Shown: piece by piece, positions 36,788-48,761 of the stretch | Position numbering within the stretch: the stretch's first letter is position 1 | Layout: every line of letters starts with the position of its first letter | The notes under the pieces: model-generated | What the model was told of the DNA's origin: nothing | The model's database searches: none | What the model saw: the letters and a program-made list of their open reading frames with translations, nothing else | Made by a program: the position numbers and the translations under genes | Source of the DNA: Toxorhynchites rutilus septentrionalis | Taxonomy: Eukaryota > Arthropoda > Insecta > Diptera > Culicidae | DNA length: 64,000 nt | NCBI RefSeq assembly: GCF_029784135.1 | Contig: NC_073744.1 | Span: 73,779,794-73,843,793, forward strand | Direction: 5' to 3'

Positions 36788-37888
36788 TCAGATCTGATAT
36801 GAAAGTTGCCTTCGTCCTACATCCCTACGTAAGCTCAGCAAATCGAGTCCGATCAATTTACAACGATCCTCATAGCTTGGTAGATTCGAAGGATCCCTCC
36901 AGGTCAAGTTACGTAGGGCGAAACGGACGAATTTTCGCTGGATAGCCTCAATCCGCTGGACTCCATTTTGGTAGTAGGGAGACCATACTATGCATGCGTA
37001 TTCAAGAGTAGAGCGGACTAGAGCTCGATAGAGAGCTTTGATACAATATGGGTCTTTGAACTGCTTGGTGACGCGAAAAATGAAACCTAAGACCCTAGAT
37101 GCCTTGGTGATGATGTACGAGATATGACCGCGGAATGTTAGCTCAGAATCTAGTACGATACCAAGGTCCTTGATAGTCATAACACGGTTTAAGGAGATAT
37201 TGCATATTTTATACGAAAATGTAACAGGCGATCGTTTCCGCGTGAACGATATCACTGAACATTTTCCTGGATTCAAAATTATTCTATTTGTTTCGTACCA
37301 CTCAGAGAAAATATCGAGTTGTTGCTGAAAGAATATCGCATCATCGTCACTATTGACTGTGTGTAACAATTCAAAATCGTCCGCGTATGCTAGTTTGTGA
37401 CAATTTACGCAAAAATCAATATCATTCAGATAAAGCAGGAATATGTAAGAACCGAGATGGCTTCCTTGAGGTACACCCGATGTCATCCGAAAAGGAGATG
37501 AATCGGTGTTGCCGGTTTTCACTGACATCACACGATCAGTAAAATATGAATGTAACCAGTTTAAAAGAAAACTATGGAACTTAAGGCATTGGAGTTTTAC
37601 GACAGCGATGTCATGATTAATTTTAGTGAACGCGGCTGAGAAATCTGTATAAACAGCATCGATTTGGTTACGAGACTGAAGAGAGCGGGCGATGAACGAT
37701 GAGTACAACACCAAATTTGTGGAAGTAGACCTTATGGGCACGAAACCGTGTTGTTGGTCGGAGATGTAACTGCTGCAGGCATGGGAGATAGTATCCAAAA
37801 CTATTATTTCAAGTAATTTGGAGATAGAACAAAGGCAAGCGATACCTCTATAGTTGCTGACGTCATTTCTACTGCCTTTTTTTAACAC
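36788..37888 (-). pseudogene. Reverse transcriptase domain of the minus-strand LINE
   Basis: The 366-codon open frame starts inside the domain (KKGSRNDVSNYRGIA). It has motif A TDFSAAFTKIN (81-91; the usual second FD is FT), SGVPQGSHLGSYIF (137-150), catalytic YADD (168-171), NRIILNPGKCSVISFTR, and the thumb/C-terminal block IEAIQRKFVRFALRNL. The frame is cut 5' by the MITE insertion and ends early at 36788. The continuation (INFNLRLRNLRSHTFLRLPH) lies in another frame at 36555-36752. It cannot make an active enzyme. Confidence 0.8.
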
Positions 37889-39128
37889 TCCTATACTCGC
37901 GCATTGGTCTGTCAGATCGAGAAATCAATAATTCATTCATTTCTCAGAAAATATCAACACTACGACTTTGCGATTCTCTCTAGCTTCGTTATTCGTCGTT
38001 CGTCATCGTTTAGCGTATCGCATGTGTTGGTACAAAAGAGACGTGTACCACTTTTTTAACACTTTCGGTCTGACACACCGACGCGAGTATAGGTGTAACT
38101 TTTTTGGACAAGAACCTTTTTTCTTGTTTTAAAATATTGTTCAATGAAATGTATAAATTTATGTTAGTGGCGTGGAATATTTATTGAATATAATGCATAA
38201 GATCATTACCTGACTATTCTCATTTGATTTCAGTACCTTTTGTAGTTGGATTGAACGGATCCATATATTAACTATTCGTCGATATATTCGTCGTTAGATT
38301 CATACATTCAAAAGCAAAATATAAATGTTTGACTTTCGTATAGTTATTCGCTAAATATAATGATCATATATATACACACACTTTTGAAAGAATTTCACTT
38401 GTGGAAGAATTGTAAACAGTAAACTATAAACTAATCGGTGGCTTATGGTAATTTTTAACAATTACAGTTTAGGGGATATTTTTTTATAATGGACAATATC
38501 GACAAGAAAACATGAAAAAGGAAAGGAAGTTCCTAGAAATCCTTTAATATCATCTTTTTATGCCCCATCTAAAAAAAGGCATCACTACTTATTACAAAGA
38601 ATATTAGAAATATGCAAACTTTATATTCAAGAACCTTTATCATCTGGTAATTACCTAGAATGTCGTTATATATTCTTCTTTTCGATACGCAACAACTGCA
38701 TGAAATGTAAAAAATATGTTTGTTTCGAGCATGCAGTTATGCTCTTGTTCTGATTCGTACTCCAATGAAACCACAATCGATTAATGCGATTTTATGTTGT
38801 TTTATAGCTCTTGGAAGTACTATAAATTATATTCAGTTGCCTACTTTTAATTAATAACAGTGAAAAATTCGAATTTCGTTATTTGTGTTGGAGTATCAAA
38901 AATTACTCTGTTTTGAGGATGCTGAATTAGATGACTATTAAAACATAATAAAGATGAAGAAAACATATTTTTTGGAGTTTTTTCATCCAATCATACCCTC
39001 TTCTTCAAATAAATGCCAATAAAGACTGAAAAATACACAATGGCAACATTACAGAGAAGTTCAATTTTCGGTCTGTCACACCGTGCGCGAGTATACGTGT
39101 TATGATTTTGCACGCGAGTACAGGAGGG
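37886..39128. mobile_element. TTAA MITE inserted in the LINE, 1.24 kb
   Basis: TTAA flanks it at 37882-37885 and 39129-39132. The termini are CACTCCTATACTCGCG and, inverted, CCCTCCTGTACTCGCG. It interrupts the LINE frame exactly between the codons for YPVF and KKGSRND. Subterminal copies of CGGTCTGxCACACCG..GCGAGTATA lie at about 38066-38100 and 39062-39098 in direct orientation. The interior is AT-rich with no coding capacity. It is piggyBac-like by target site. Confidence 0.75.
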
Positions 39129-39132
39129 TTAA

Positions 39133-39830
39133 ACACAGGGTAAACGAAAGATTTTTTCCAAGCCCTCGCGAAAATTCCACAGCGTAGTGAGCGACTAAAC
39201 AATAAACTTAGCGGTGAAGATAGACTGCTAGAACACTTTTTCAATATGATAGAAGGGATGCTATTTGGCCCAGGATTCGAAGATTTCTTGAGATTTAAAC
39301 AAGCAAGTTGTACTCTGCTGGAACTTATGGCAGGAGTCTTTCATTAACGAAAACACCACTGAATTGTTCTCGAAATAGCTCACAAATACTCTTTTTGTTT
39401 GATGCGTTCACATTGTTGCGTGTCATTACGGTAGGTAGTCCTGACTCCTTCTTCTGCACATCGACAAATCTCCAGAATTCTTGTGGGTTGTTTTTCAGAT
39501 TACTCCGAATACGGTTGAGATGAGCTCCAAATAGCGCTCTGTTCAGTCGTTTATAGTTTTGGCTGATTTCAGAGTAACAGGTTTTCCAAAGTACACAACC
39601 GAAATTGGAAAATTTCCTCAAGGTAAAACGTTTTTCTCTTTTCAAACGTTTCAAAAGATTGGTAATCCAGGGCGGGTGACGAGAATTGCAGGCCGTCTTC
39701 TTAGGGACGAATTGATCAATCGCATAGAGGATAACATTAGATAAAGACTGCGTGGCTACCTCGATATCGCAGTCATTGAGAATGTCATCCCAGTTAATAC
39801 TTATGAAGAATGAATTCGCTTTACGTTACT
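39133..39830 (-). pseudogene. LINE linker and RT N-terminal region, 5' of the MITE
   Basis: The minus-strand frame reads INWDDIL, SLSNVILYAIDQFVPKK, RHPPWITNLLKRLKREKRF, CYSEISQNYKRLNRALF, KNNPQEFWRFVDVQKKESG. This is the usual segment between endonuclease and RT. A stop and frame change near 39325 precede GIFARAWKKSFVYPVF at 39130-39180, which meets the MITE. Confidence 0.65.
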
Positions 39831-40203
39831 TTACGATATTCGCTTACGAACTTATGAATTCGCTTTACGATAATCGTAATAAGTTGACTCGATCGTATCA
39901 ACGATAACGAGTGGCGAAGATTCACGCAATGAAACAAGAAGGGTGAGCAGTACGCAAGCCAGCCAGCAGTACTAAAACTTTCCAGTAAACGTTCAGTTAA
40001 ACGGTTCATAGATGAGCGTGATGAATATGGATACAAGTGTTTACTTGTACTCTGAGTTCAACTAATGCCGGACAAATTTAAATCACCAAGTAGAAGAATG
40101 TTGTCAGTCAGTGACATTTGATTTGTTATCAAATTAATTTAGTGGATTTCCAAGCGACACTTGCTTTTATACCGATTGATGTGAGATTTCAATAGCCTGT
40201 TTT

Positions 40204-40347
40204 TTTTTCTCTATTATAGTGACTTTCAGCACATTTCGGCTGGTTCGTCACTTTTACTTCCATTTTTGGAAGAATGTCGGGAGTGAGAATTGAACTCGTG
40301 ATCTCTGCGTGAGAGGTATGGATGTTACCACTACGCCAGATCGCCTC
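40204..40347 (-). mobile_element. Short tRNA-derived SINE, family C
   Basis: The minus strand begins GGCGATCTGGCGTAGTGGTA (A box) with GAGTTCAATTCTCACTCCC (B box), then a ~70-nt body and an A-rich tail (T run at 40204-40208). The 14-bp TSD CAATAGCCTGTTTT is at 40190-40203 and 40348-40361. It lies in the right part of the X-family copy. Confidence 0.85.
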
Positions 40348-40379
40348 CAATAGCCTGTTTTGTAAACAATTTTGAGGCT

Positions 40380-40582
40380 ATTGAATCAAGTTTTTGGAAA
40401 GTAACAAGCACAGACACGCGTAGACATTTTATGTTTCGAATGAAGTGTTTATCATACCATTTCGTTCCGTTGTTTAGGAGCTATTAACGCTCAAAATCTC
40501 GTTCTCCGTAATGCTTTCGTTTTCTAAACTTTGAATTTACACCCCAGTATAGAAGTGAAAGTCGTAGTCCTACGTCAAAACT
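40380..40582 (+). repeat. X-family repeat, right end
   Basis: It matches 45405-45622 (GACATTTTATSTTTCGRATGAAG-like block, TACACCCCAGTATAGAA) and ends in GTCGTAGTCCTACGTCAAAA. Confidence 0.55.
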
Positions 40583-40689
40583 TGTGTCATTGTACACAAG
40601 TCAAAACTTGTGCCATTATACACATAGTTGTTTTTCTAATTGAAATTTAAAATCAGTCAAAATGACTTCCTTGGGTAATCTAGTGTTAA

Positions 40690-43165
40690 GAATAACTGCC
40701 CGACTGCCTGCTGGCTGGAGCGAGACTGAGAAATAAAAATCAAGGTAGTCCATATCGGGCTGGTCAGAAAGTTCGTTGCGATTTTCACGATTTTGCTTCA
40801 AAACGGTATTTTCGTTTCGTTTGTTATATTTATTACATATCCTAATAATAAAATAAACAAATGGTTGAGAAAAAGTCAGGACTACGTATTTGAAGCACTT
40901 GAAAAAATCAAGTAATTATTTCCATTCAAAATATAACGATTTAAAATTACCTTCGTGTATGCTAATCTGAAAGAATATCTTTCTTTTACGTCAACTTCAA
41001 GCTTAAATCAACATGTTGATCCCCGCGGAGTTCTCTGGGAACTGACACTGAATTTTGTTGTAAACGTTATTGATTAGGTTTTCCGAGAATCTTATGGTAA
41101 GGTAGCTCATTCCACACATAGTTGGAAATCTTTCAAATATAATTTCCTCTTTGTATATAAAAAAAATACACGCTTCTACCAAAATTTGACCGTAATATAG
41201 TCACAAATGGTCTTAAGCAACTTGTTTCGATCATAATAAATAAAAATACCAGAAGCGTTGAAAAAATTATGAAAGTATTTTTGTCCGCTTGCTTGTATGG
41301 AAATCATCCATGGTGGCCCTGTCTGTCTTTCCCGACTTTCCCCTGTTCGATTTAATTATTCACGCGACACGCTCGAACTCGTTGCAATTCATAGATTTGA
41401 AACAAAGTAATCTGGTAACTCTGCCCGGGAGGTGATTGTAAGTCCGCTTTGTTTTGCGCCCAGCGGAAGCTTAAATGATGTCAGTGACGATGATGACCTT
41501 GGACGGAGTGTGTCTGTGATTAGAAAATTGAACCCAATCAACCTGATAAGGGAGGAGTTCAATTCAGGAGAATATCATAATTAAAAATAACAGCACAGAA
41601 ACCGATGTTTCTGCGCTGTAAATGCGCAGCTACTAATTACCATCACGGGCCTATTCCAGCGAGAGAGAGAATGCCTTCTCTGCGAACTTTTACAAGTGAA
41701 GAACTACAATTATCTGATAATGACGGACATTAACCATCGCCGCCAACATCGTCACCTTCTTCATTCGGTATCTTTGCTCCCGGCAATGGCAGCGGAACAC
41801 CTTCTAAATTGTGCTTCCTTTCGCGCAGGAACATCATGTCGCACAATCACAATTAGCAATAAATTCAACTTCGCCTAATTAAGCACATTGGATTGTAATT
41901 AAAATTTTATGGAAATTAATCTTTTCGTCGACTGTCGGTGCTCTGAATTCAAATTCCCCCCGAAAGCATCTCGAGAGAGAGGGGAATGGTCCGGTCCACG
42001 CGGAATGTAATTTCCAACGGTTTTGGCTAATGACGCGGAGCATTTACGTTTGCCGCTGCGAATATATTCGTACGAAGCGGCGACGGCGGTTTGCCGCCTT
42101 GCGCAGATAAGCCCTCCGGAGCAACGGTACAGACTGCAATGCACTTGGCCCCGCCAGACTCACGGTGACTAATTAGCGTAATTTCGTAGTGAACCCCTTG
42201 TTTCTGGGTGCCGCGCCACTAGGCGCGAGTTTCCACCGGAGACAGCGGTTTGCGAAATTAAATCTTTTCCATGTGCCATGGGTCAAATAGTTGGCAGTCA
42301 ACCTGTGGTGTGGTTCATAGCAGATGTAAATCGTGTAAAGTTTCGCTTTTCAAAATGTCTCTCCGCGAATCAACCACACACGCGTCCAATCGGTGTATGT
42401 GATGTTTAATAAAGTTTCAATACAAGAGTATTTTCCCTTTACAACCCCTTGCATTCCAGAAACCCGATACTTGGAAACTGCAACTCTCCAAACGCTCATT
42501 TGATTCGAAAAGATTTATTTTTAGCCCTCCTCTATCTTGGGACATATCTTCTGGTGCATACTTACCCCCTCCTAATCTGTGCATTACGCTCGCATCGCTT
42601 GCGGCTCCGACGGCGTGATGATGATAATTAAGATAAATTGCTCTCAAATCACACGCTCGAATTCGGTGCGGTTAACGGATGAACTGCCAAGATTTGGTGG
42701 TTGGGCTGGGCTGAGCCGAGTGAAGTAATCAAGATGCATTCCATCCGTACAGCAGCAGCTTCCAACATTAGAAACCGATGACAGATGTTCTCGGAAGACA
42801 CGGTCTGGGTAGGAATACTTGCTCCGACGATGGGTTGTTTATTGACGATCGGTGGATTGCTGACAGTTGTTTTGAACGGTGTGTCTTGCCATCAATGACG
42901 GACAATTCTGTGAAGTGCGATAATAGTATTAAAATAAGTGTTCGTTGGAGAGTAATGATTTTTGAGCAGTCTTCAGAAAACATACGCTGCGCTGCACTTG
43001 AGTTTAATTTTCATCAGCCCGTTCATAACAAACACGTATTCTTTCTTGATACGAAGTGTAAACATATCATAATCACGAGAGCGCCGGATGAACACAGCGG
43101 AGAATTTAGATACTAAACATCGCTTCTCACTTGTGTGATGCGTGTCCCATTTTATATACACACCT
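40690..43165. other. Host-like non-repetitive island
   Basis: It includes GC-richer stretches (41400-42300) with several TAATTA/CTAATTAG homeodomain-type sites (41874, 41893, 42168). No TE or coding domain was recognised. It is a candidate conserved intronic regulatory region. Confidence 0.35.
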
Positions 43166-43177
43166 AAAATTCTAGCG

Positions 43178-43452
43178 TGCTCCCGTGGCCGAGTGGTTAG
43201 CGTCATAACTAACATGCCGGGTGTTCGGGTTCGATTCCCGTTCTGGTCGGGGGAATTTTTCGTCAAAGAAATTTCCTCCGACTTGCACTGTGATCACGCG
43301 TATTCTAGAGCTTGCCACTCAGAATGCATTTAAGGCGTGTTATTTGGCATAGAAATCTCAACTAAGTACTAATAAAAATGACGCAAGTAATACTACGTTG
43401 AGACGGCGAAGTTCCTCTAGGAACGTTAGTGCCATTGAAGAAGAAGAAGAAG
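43178..43452 (+). mobile_element. tRNA-derived SINE, family A, copy 2
   Basis: The A box GTGGCCGAGTGGTTAGCG and B box GGTTCGATTCCCG are identical to copy 1. The body is complete and the tail is (GAA)n. The 12-bp TSD AAAATTCTAGCG is at 43166-43177 and 43453-43464. Confidence 0.88.
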
Positions 43453-43700
43453 AAAATTCTAGCGCCCGTTTTGTCTTCGCTCGTTCTAAGCAAAGCATAA
43501 AAACAACAGCGTGCCTCCATACCAACCGCTTGTGTGAAGAAAAATAACTCAACAGAGAAAACAAACCAGATTCAAGCCCGGTGTAAATTAGATATAGAAA
43601 TACGAAGCAAAACACGGCGCAAAACTGGTCACAAAAAGGAGCTGACAACAACACATTTTATCTGAGTTTCGGATCATGTTCATTCGCCAGAACTCATGTG

Positions 43701-43760
43701 TATAAAAGGAGTGAGAGCTCAATTGGGTACGAAAAACTTGTTACACATCAGCATCGCATT
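43701..43760 (+). promoter_or_regulatory. Candidate TATA-type core promoter
   Basis: TATAAAAGG at 43701-43709 follows GAACTCATGTG; a plausible initiator (ACATCAGCAT) starts about 44 nt downstream. No open frame follows. It could be a retroelement or histone-type promoter relic, or chance. Confidence 0.25.
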
Positions 43761-43874
43761 GCATTCTGAAGACTAGTTTTGAGGATTTAAGTTAGAGACC
43801 CGTATAAAAATAATAATTTTACTTATTTTTGAGGAAAATGGTAAAGCCTCTCGGCGTTCATGTTTAAATAAAAT

Positions 43875-45890
43875 CTAAAACTTAATCGAATTCACTATAT
43901 CGCTATCTTGACTTTAAACAAAATTATAATTAGCTGGTTTTTTTTTCAAAAAAACAAGAAGTGGGTTATATCTGTGATATAATCGCAAGGTAGACGTAGG
44001 ATTACCTTTGGCTCGGTAATCATTTATTTGAAAGTGCATCTGAATCAATTCTAAATGAATGAATGAATGAATATTTTGGAAGATTGCTGAAAGTTTATCT
44101 TGTTAGTATGTGATTTTATGCGTATAAGTATGGAATTGTTATTAACATAAAATTCAACGGTTTCGATTAGTGGTCCCGAAACGAACCAATGGAATTTGGA
44201 TGGCCTTGTAAAAGTAATGAAGATGTTCGATACATGATTCATTTTTGTTTTCGTAAGAATAACACGAGATTTTTCATGATCATTTCATGCTCAGAATAGA
44301 AACTGAGGGCGCCACTTCACAGTGAAAACGAAATAAAGTCTATATAACCTTGCATAAAATTCAATTCGTTTTTATCGTGATGTGGCAATTTTTCATGATT
44401 GTTCCATGCGAAAGCAGAACAGAAATTGATGCTATTGACGTACGTTAGATTTACAACCAGATGACACAGTGAGATAAATGATTATGTTTTGTTTTTTTGG
44501 TCGTTCAATTTTTTTAGAAAAATCTGAATTTATCTTCAAATTTCCCGGTTTCACGTATTCCTTCTACGCTAAAAAAGTTAGAAAATCGCCATTTTACATA
44601 GTGGTATATATATTTTGAAGAAAGGCTTGGTATAAGTGTTGTAACTTTAATTTTTTACAACTAGATAAACTATGAGTAGCATGTGTTGCGCTAAAAATAG
44701 TGCAAATCCTTCTTGTATCGGCCCTTACATTATCAATGATATAACCCAACTTAATATGATATCGATTTCATCACCATTATCCACAGTATTCATAACTTGT
44801 TTGCATTATCGAACTCAAAATTTTCAAAGATTATCAATGATTTTGGTCCAATCGCGTGTTAAAATCATCGCAAATATACAAAGCCCTAACTTTCTTAACA
44901 TATACTGAAGACATTTAATGGTTGAAATGAATCTAAATAGAAATAAAGTGGATAATCACGACCGAATCTTGCTTTTTAGTGCGTAGAACAAACAAACATA
45001 ATCACTTTTGTGGTTCTGAACTCTAATGTGGCTAAGGTACCGGATGAGCTGATTCAGCTTTGCGTAAATTAGTCAATGGGATTGCATCACGGGAACACCA
45101 AGTCGAATGCGTAAATGCGAATATTCCTTCGCTCGGACGCATTCACACGCAAACAATTTTTCATGACTGTTCCATGCGAAGGCAGAAGAGAAACTGATGC
45201 GAGTAAAAGTACTCACGCCTTGCATGTGGCTGCTATGGTTTCCCAAACACTAATGCAAGCGAGCAAAAGAAGGCGCAGCTTGCATGTATTCGCTATGACG
45301 GTTTCTCCAGGTACCTAGATTTTGCGTCCGTGTTCGGGAACACATTGCGATCACCAATCGTCATCAATGAGCAATGATGATTTCAATAGTTTGCTTTCAA
45401 AGCAATTTTTAAGCTATTGAAACGACTATTGGACCAATAAGTGACAATCATATAACTCGTTGACATTTTATCTTTCGGATGAAGTGATCATTATACAGCT
45501 CCATTCAGCCGGTAAAGATGTATCAACGTGCAAAACCTTGCATTCCAGCGTCACTCTCTCGTTTTCGAAACTGTGAACTTACGCCCCTGTACAAAAATGC
45601 AAGATGTAGTCCAACGTCAAAACATGAAAAAGATGTTGTTAGGAAAACTTTCTCTCTGTGAAAGTGCCCATCTTCCGATCATTTTTATGATAATTAAAAA
45701 AAACGTTTTGAAGAATTGAATGAATGAAATGAATGAATTTCAATTTCAAAAGTACTTTTTTTTGTGCACTTAAAAAAAGTGTTTTTTAAGGAAAATTTGA
45801 ACAGTTTCCTACATTTCCAATGTCCAATATCCTAACACCCACAATGTTGCACTGTAATCTGAGATATTGCTGTCAATGACCAATCGAGTT
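43875..45890. mobile_element. Fold-back element copy (right half), split by an X-family repeat
   Basis: 43883-43945 (ACTATATCGCTATCTTGACT, AAACAAAATTATAATTAG) and 45622-45890 (ACATGAAAAAGATGTTGTTA, GTGCCCATCTTCCGATC, GTAATCTGAGATATTGCTGT) are contiguous in fold-back element 1 (3725-5045). In this copy they are separated by a 1.7-kb X-family insertion. The left arm is absent. Confidence 0.55.
43945..45622 (+). repeat. X-family repeat, near full length
   Basis: The left end is GTGGGTTATATCTGTGATAT with GACGTAGGATTACC. The interior carries two ~110-bp-type units (45170-45350: GCAAGCGAGCAAAAGAAGGC, CGGTTTCTCCAGG). The right end is GATGTAGTCCAACGTCAAAA (45603-45622). No coding sequence. Confidence 0.6.
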
Positions 45891-46247
45891 GGCATTAGAT
45901 TCGTCAGGAGCGTGATCGGACCTTATTCAAACCTAATGCGCTTGAAATATCTTTTGCAATAAGTAGATGAATTGGTAATAGAATTTGGTAGATTGGAATT
46001 TGGTAGGTGGTAGATTGGAAAAATTGACAAAATTGAACGGCCCACTTTTTTGAAACAAATGAAAATTAATTTACAGGTTATGAAGCTTTAAAAGTGTGAT
46101 TTTTGTAATTATTCATTTCTCCTTCAAGTTCTCCTTCGAAGCGGTGATTGGAATAGAGATCAAGTCACTATTCATCCTTTGGTTTCATAATGCGGAATCG
46201 TGGACTCTAAAAAGTTTCAGCTTTACAGTAATATCAACACGATAATA
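45891..46247. other. Short AT-rich gap
   Basis: Nothing recognised between the fold-back copy and the mariner-type element. Confidence 0.4.
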
Positions 46248-47543
46248 AAGGGTGTGTCACATCAAATTGCATCACGGAAAAAACGCTGTAGAAATTTAAT
46301 TTTTAGGAATTATATCTTCAGCTTTCGCTTATAATCAGATAAGAGTGTATAGATCACGTTGGACATGCTCCACTGTCAATTTTTCCTAAATTTGGATAAA
46401 TGTCGTCGAACGAAAAATAGCGTCGTGAATTAATCTTGTGCACTCATTTCGAGAATCCGGAGTTGTCACATCGGGGCATCGGTAAGATGCTGGGAATCGT
46501 CCAATTCACGGTCAGCAGAGTACTAAAACGATACTTCGAGAACTTAACCATCCACCGGAAGGTGAAGAACGGCAAAAATGGATGCTCCGTCAGTGAAAAA
46601 GATCACAAGCGCGTAGTTAAGCAGTTTAGACGTGATCCGAGAAGTTCGGTCCGGGATGTCGCCAATAAGCTGAATTTGTCAAGTTCATTCGTCCAGCGGA
46701 CCAAGCAGCGGGAGGGCCTGCGTACATACAAGGTTCAGAAGGCTCCTAACCGCGACGAAAGGCAAAACATGGAGGGGAAGACGCGAGCTCGGAAGCTGTA
46801 CACCGAAATGCTGACGAAGCCGCATTTCCTGGTAATGGACGACGAAACCTACGTCAAAGCGGACTTTCGTCAGCTGCCGGGCCTGTTGTTCTTCTCCGCA
46901 GAGGACAAATTCAGCGTTCCGGAGGAGATTTGCAAGCAGAAACTATCCAAGTTTGCCAAAAAGTACATGGTTTGGCAAGCAATCTGCTCTTGCGGAAAGC
47001 GGAGCGCCCCCTTCGTGATGACCGGCACGGTAAACGGGCAGGTTTACCTTAAGGAGTGCCTACAGAAGCGCTTACTACCACTATTGAAGCAGCACGAGGG
47101 TCCGACCATCTTCTGGCCGGATCTCGCTTCGTGCCACTATTCAAAGGACGTGTTGGAGTGGTACGAAGCCAACGGGGTCACCTTCGTGCCAAAGGAAATG
47201 AACCCGCCCAACGCGCCGGAGCTTCGCCCAATAGAGAAATATTGGGCGATTATGAAGCAGGCCCTCCGGAAGAACCCAAAAGTTGTCAAATCGGAGGCGG
47301 ACTTCAAGAAAAAATGGATTTCTGTTCAAAAAAACTACAACCTGACGTTGTACAGAACCTTATGAACGGGGTAAAGAGGAAGGTGCGAGCATACGAGCTT
47401 GGGCTCGAAGTATGAATAAAAAGAAAATGCCAAAAGTTGTTTAATATTTTTATTTTACTGTCTAAAATTTTCAAAAGGATCGGTCTACTGGGCGAATTTC
47501 TACAGCGTTTTTTCCGTGATGCAATTTGATGTGACACACCCTT
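46248..47543 (+). mobile_element. ITmD37E mariner/Tc1-type transposon, 1296 bp
   Basis: The 49-bp terminal inverted repeats are identical (46248-46296 and 47495-47543; ends AAGGGTGTGTCACATC). They are flanked by TA at 46246-46247 and 47544-47545. A transposase gene fills the interior. Perfect TIRs point to recent insertion. The DD37E spacing places it in the mosquito ITmD37E family of the IS630-Tc1-mariner superfamily. Confidence 0.95.
46400..47415 (+). pseudogene. ITmD37E transposase with one nonsense and one frameshift lesion
   Basis: The gene starts at ATG 46400 but hits TAG at 46418-46420 (codon 7). The frame stays open from there to 47363. Numbering residues from the codon at 46436: helix-turn-helix regions at about 10-35 and 70-95, catalytic VMDDETYVKADF (133-144) and FWPDLASCHYS (226-236), then RPIEKYW (264-270). 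The second Asp (229) and Glu (267) are separated by 37 residues, giving DD37E. Near the C-terminus, loss of one A in the run at 47328-47334 shifts the frame; the expected end (NLMNGVKRKVRAYELGLEV, stop 47413-47415) is intact in the next frame. Two point lesions in an otherwise whole gene suggest recent inactivation; sequencing error in the A run cannot be excluded. Confidence 0.92.
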
Positions 47544-47673
47544 TATTCAACATGAAACAATTACTGATCAGGTAGCTATCTCAAATCTTATGAGCCTTTT
47601 AAAAACAAAACAAAAAAATAGCTGCGGAAATCTTCTGATAGATGGAGTATCTGATGGAGCTGTATCGCTACTA

Positions 47674-48400
47674 GGATTGGGCGATCTTTATAAAATGATC
47701 GATCTTGTCGAATTGGTTCTCCAAACGGAATCGATCCACTGATTAAATCAGTACCTAAGAATCGATCTTATTCTATAGAATGCCGTCTTTTCTTCAAATT
47801 TCATATTTCTATTCAAACATCAAAAGCATGTTGGTTTGTTTCTCAGCGTGAAGGCGACCGCCACAGGGCATTCATCTTGTGCTGTCAGGTAGTTGTTTTA
47901 TTAAATAAATTAATTGAAAAAGCATTATTACAAACAACCGCCCAAAACTCAGCTGACAATGATCCCATAAAAGCAAATCGTGTCATACATCTGCCATTTA
48001 GTCGAAGCCGATTCTAGATTTTGGCGCCAGTTCTAGAAAACAACCTTTCGCCTGTAATTGGTGTCCACATCAGGTTCAGTGATCCTATGCGCAAGTGGTT
48101 ATAGTTTATGCCCTCAGTAGCTATCGCTAGCGCTATCTCTGTCAGCATTTATACAAAACTAAATCGTAGAAGAAGCGATCTAAATGTTGACATTATGTTT
48201 GAAAAAAATGTTAGGTGGCCTTTGGTGAGATAAAAAATCGATGCATACTGAAAAACAAATCTACAAAAAGATCGAAAAGATCGAAAGCAAAAAAAATCGT
48301 TTTTTTTTATTTTCTTGAGTACAAAAGATCGATTCAAAAAATCGGAAATCGAAATGGAAAACATCGATCTTCTGAGAATCAATGCTAGATCGCCCAATTC
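47674..48400. mobile_element. TA-flanked MITE, 727 bp
   Basis: GGATTGGGCGATCT at 47674 faces AGATCGCCCAATTC ending at 48400, with TA at 47672-47673 and 48401-48402. The interior is rich in GATCGAT-type motifs and has no coding frame. Tc1/mariner-like by target site. Confidence 0.65.
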
Positions 48401-48424
48401 TAATCGCAACAGGAAGATTGGAAA

Positions 48425-48745
48425 AAAAACCAGAAGGGTGGTGTCCGTGATACTACCACATTGTTAACGTAGGGCACTATGGAATTAATGCCAATGAGAA
48501 GGAACATTATAGAAATTTAAGAATCAAATATTTGATAGCCCTGACAAGGGCCAATGACATCGACATTCCACGCAGCTTGCTTGGATCGTCTGTGACGCTA
48601 ACGCCACGGTGTTCAATTTAGTAGCCCGTGTTAGGGAAACACATTCCGAGTTGTGAGAATGTAAGCGAGTACAAAAGTGCCTGCAGCTTGCATGTACTTG
48701 CAATGAAGATATCACTAGGCGCATACTCACAATTTTGCGCATATT
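48425..48745 (+). repeat. X-family repeat, left part
   Basis: The left end GGGTGGTGTCCGTGATACTA with AACGTAGGGCACTATGG is followed by one 110-bp unit (GTGTTAGGGAAACACATTCC, GTAAGCGAGTACAAAAGTGC). The right palindrome is absent; a hairpin retroposon follows at 48762. Confidence 0.5.
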
Positions 48746-48761
48746 CGGTTCGGTTTTTGAA

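Larger units (their letters stand above)
36440..40130 (-). mobile_element. Non-LTR retrotransposon (same family as 1-305), 5'-truncated, with MITE insertion
   Basis: Read on the minus strand: endonuclease fragment NILLLGDLNLSG (about 40060-40115), linker with STYYDYRKAN and INWDDIL (39780-39920), linker/RT N-side (39133-39750), a TTAA MITE (37886-39128), then RT (36788-37888). The 3' end has a frame-shifted tail (36555-36752) and a (GAATGAATAAATAAAT)-type tail near 36455-36475. The endonuclease N-terminus and any ORF1 are missing. Confidence 0.7.
35315..40685. mobile_element. TTAA-flanked piggyBac-like element, 5.4 kb including nested insertions
   Basis: TTAA occurs at 35311-35314 and 40686-40689. 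The termini CACTAGATTGCCCACGGAAG and, inverted, CACTAGATTACCCAAGGAAG continue to 32 bp with three mismatches in all. The original element is much smaller: it now contains an X-family repeat, a LINE (about 36440-40130), a TTAA MITE inside that LINE, and a SINE (40204-40347). No piggyBac transposase was recognised. Confidence 0.75.
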
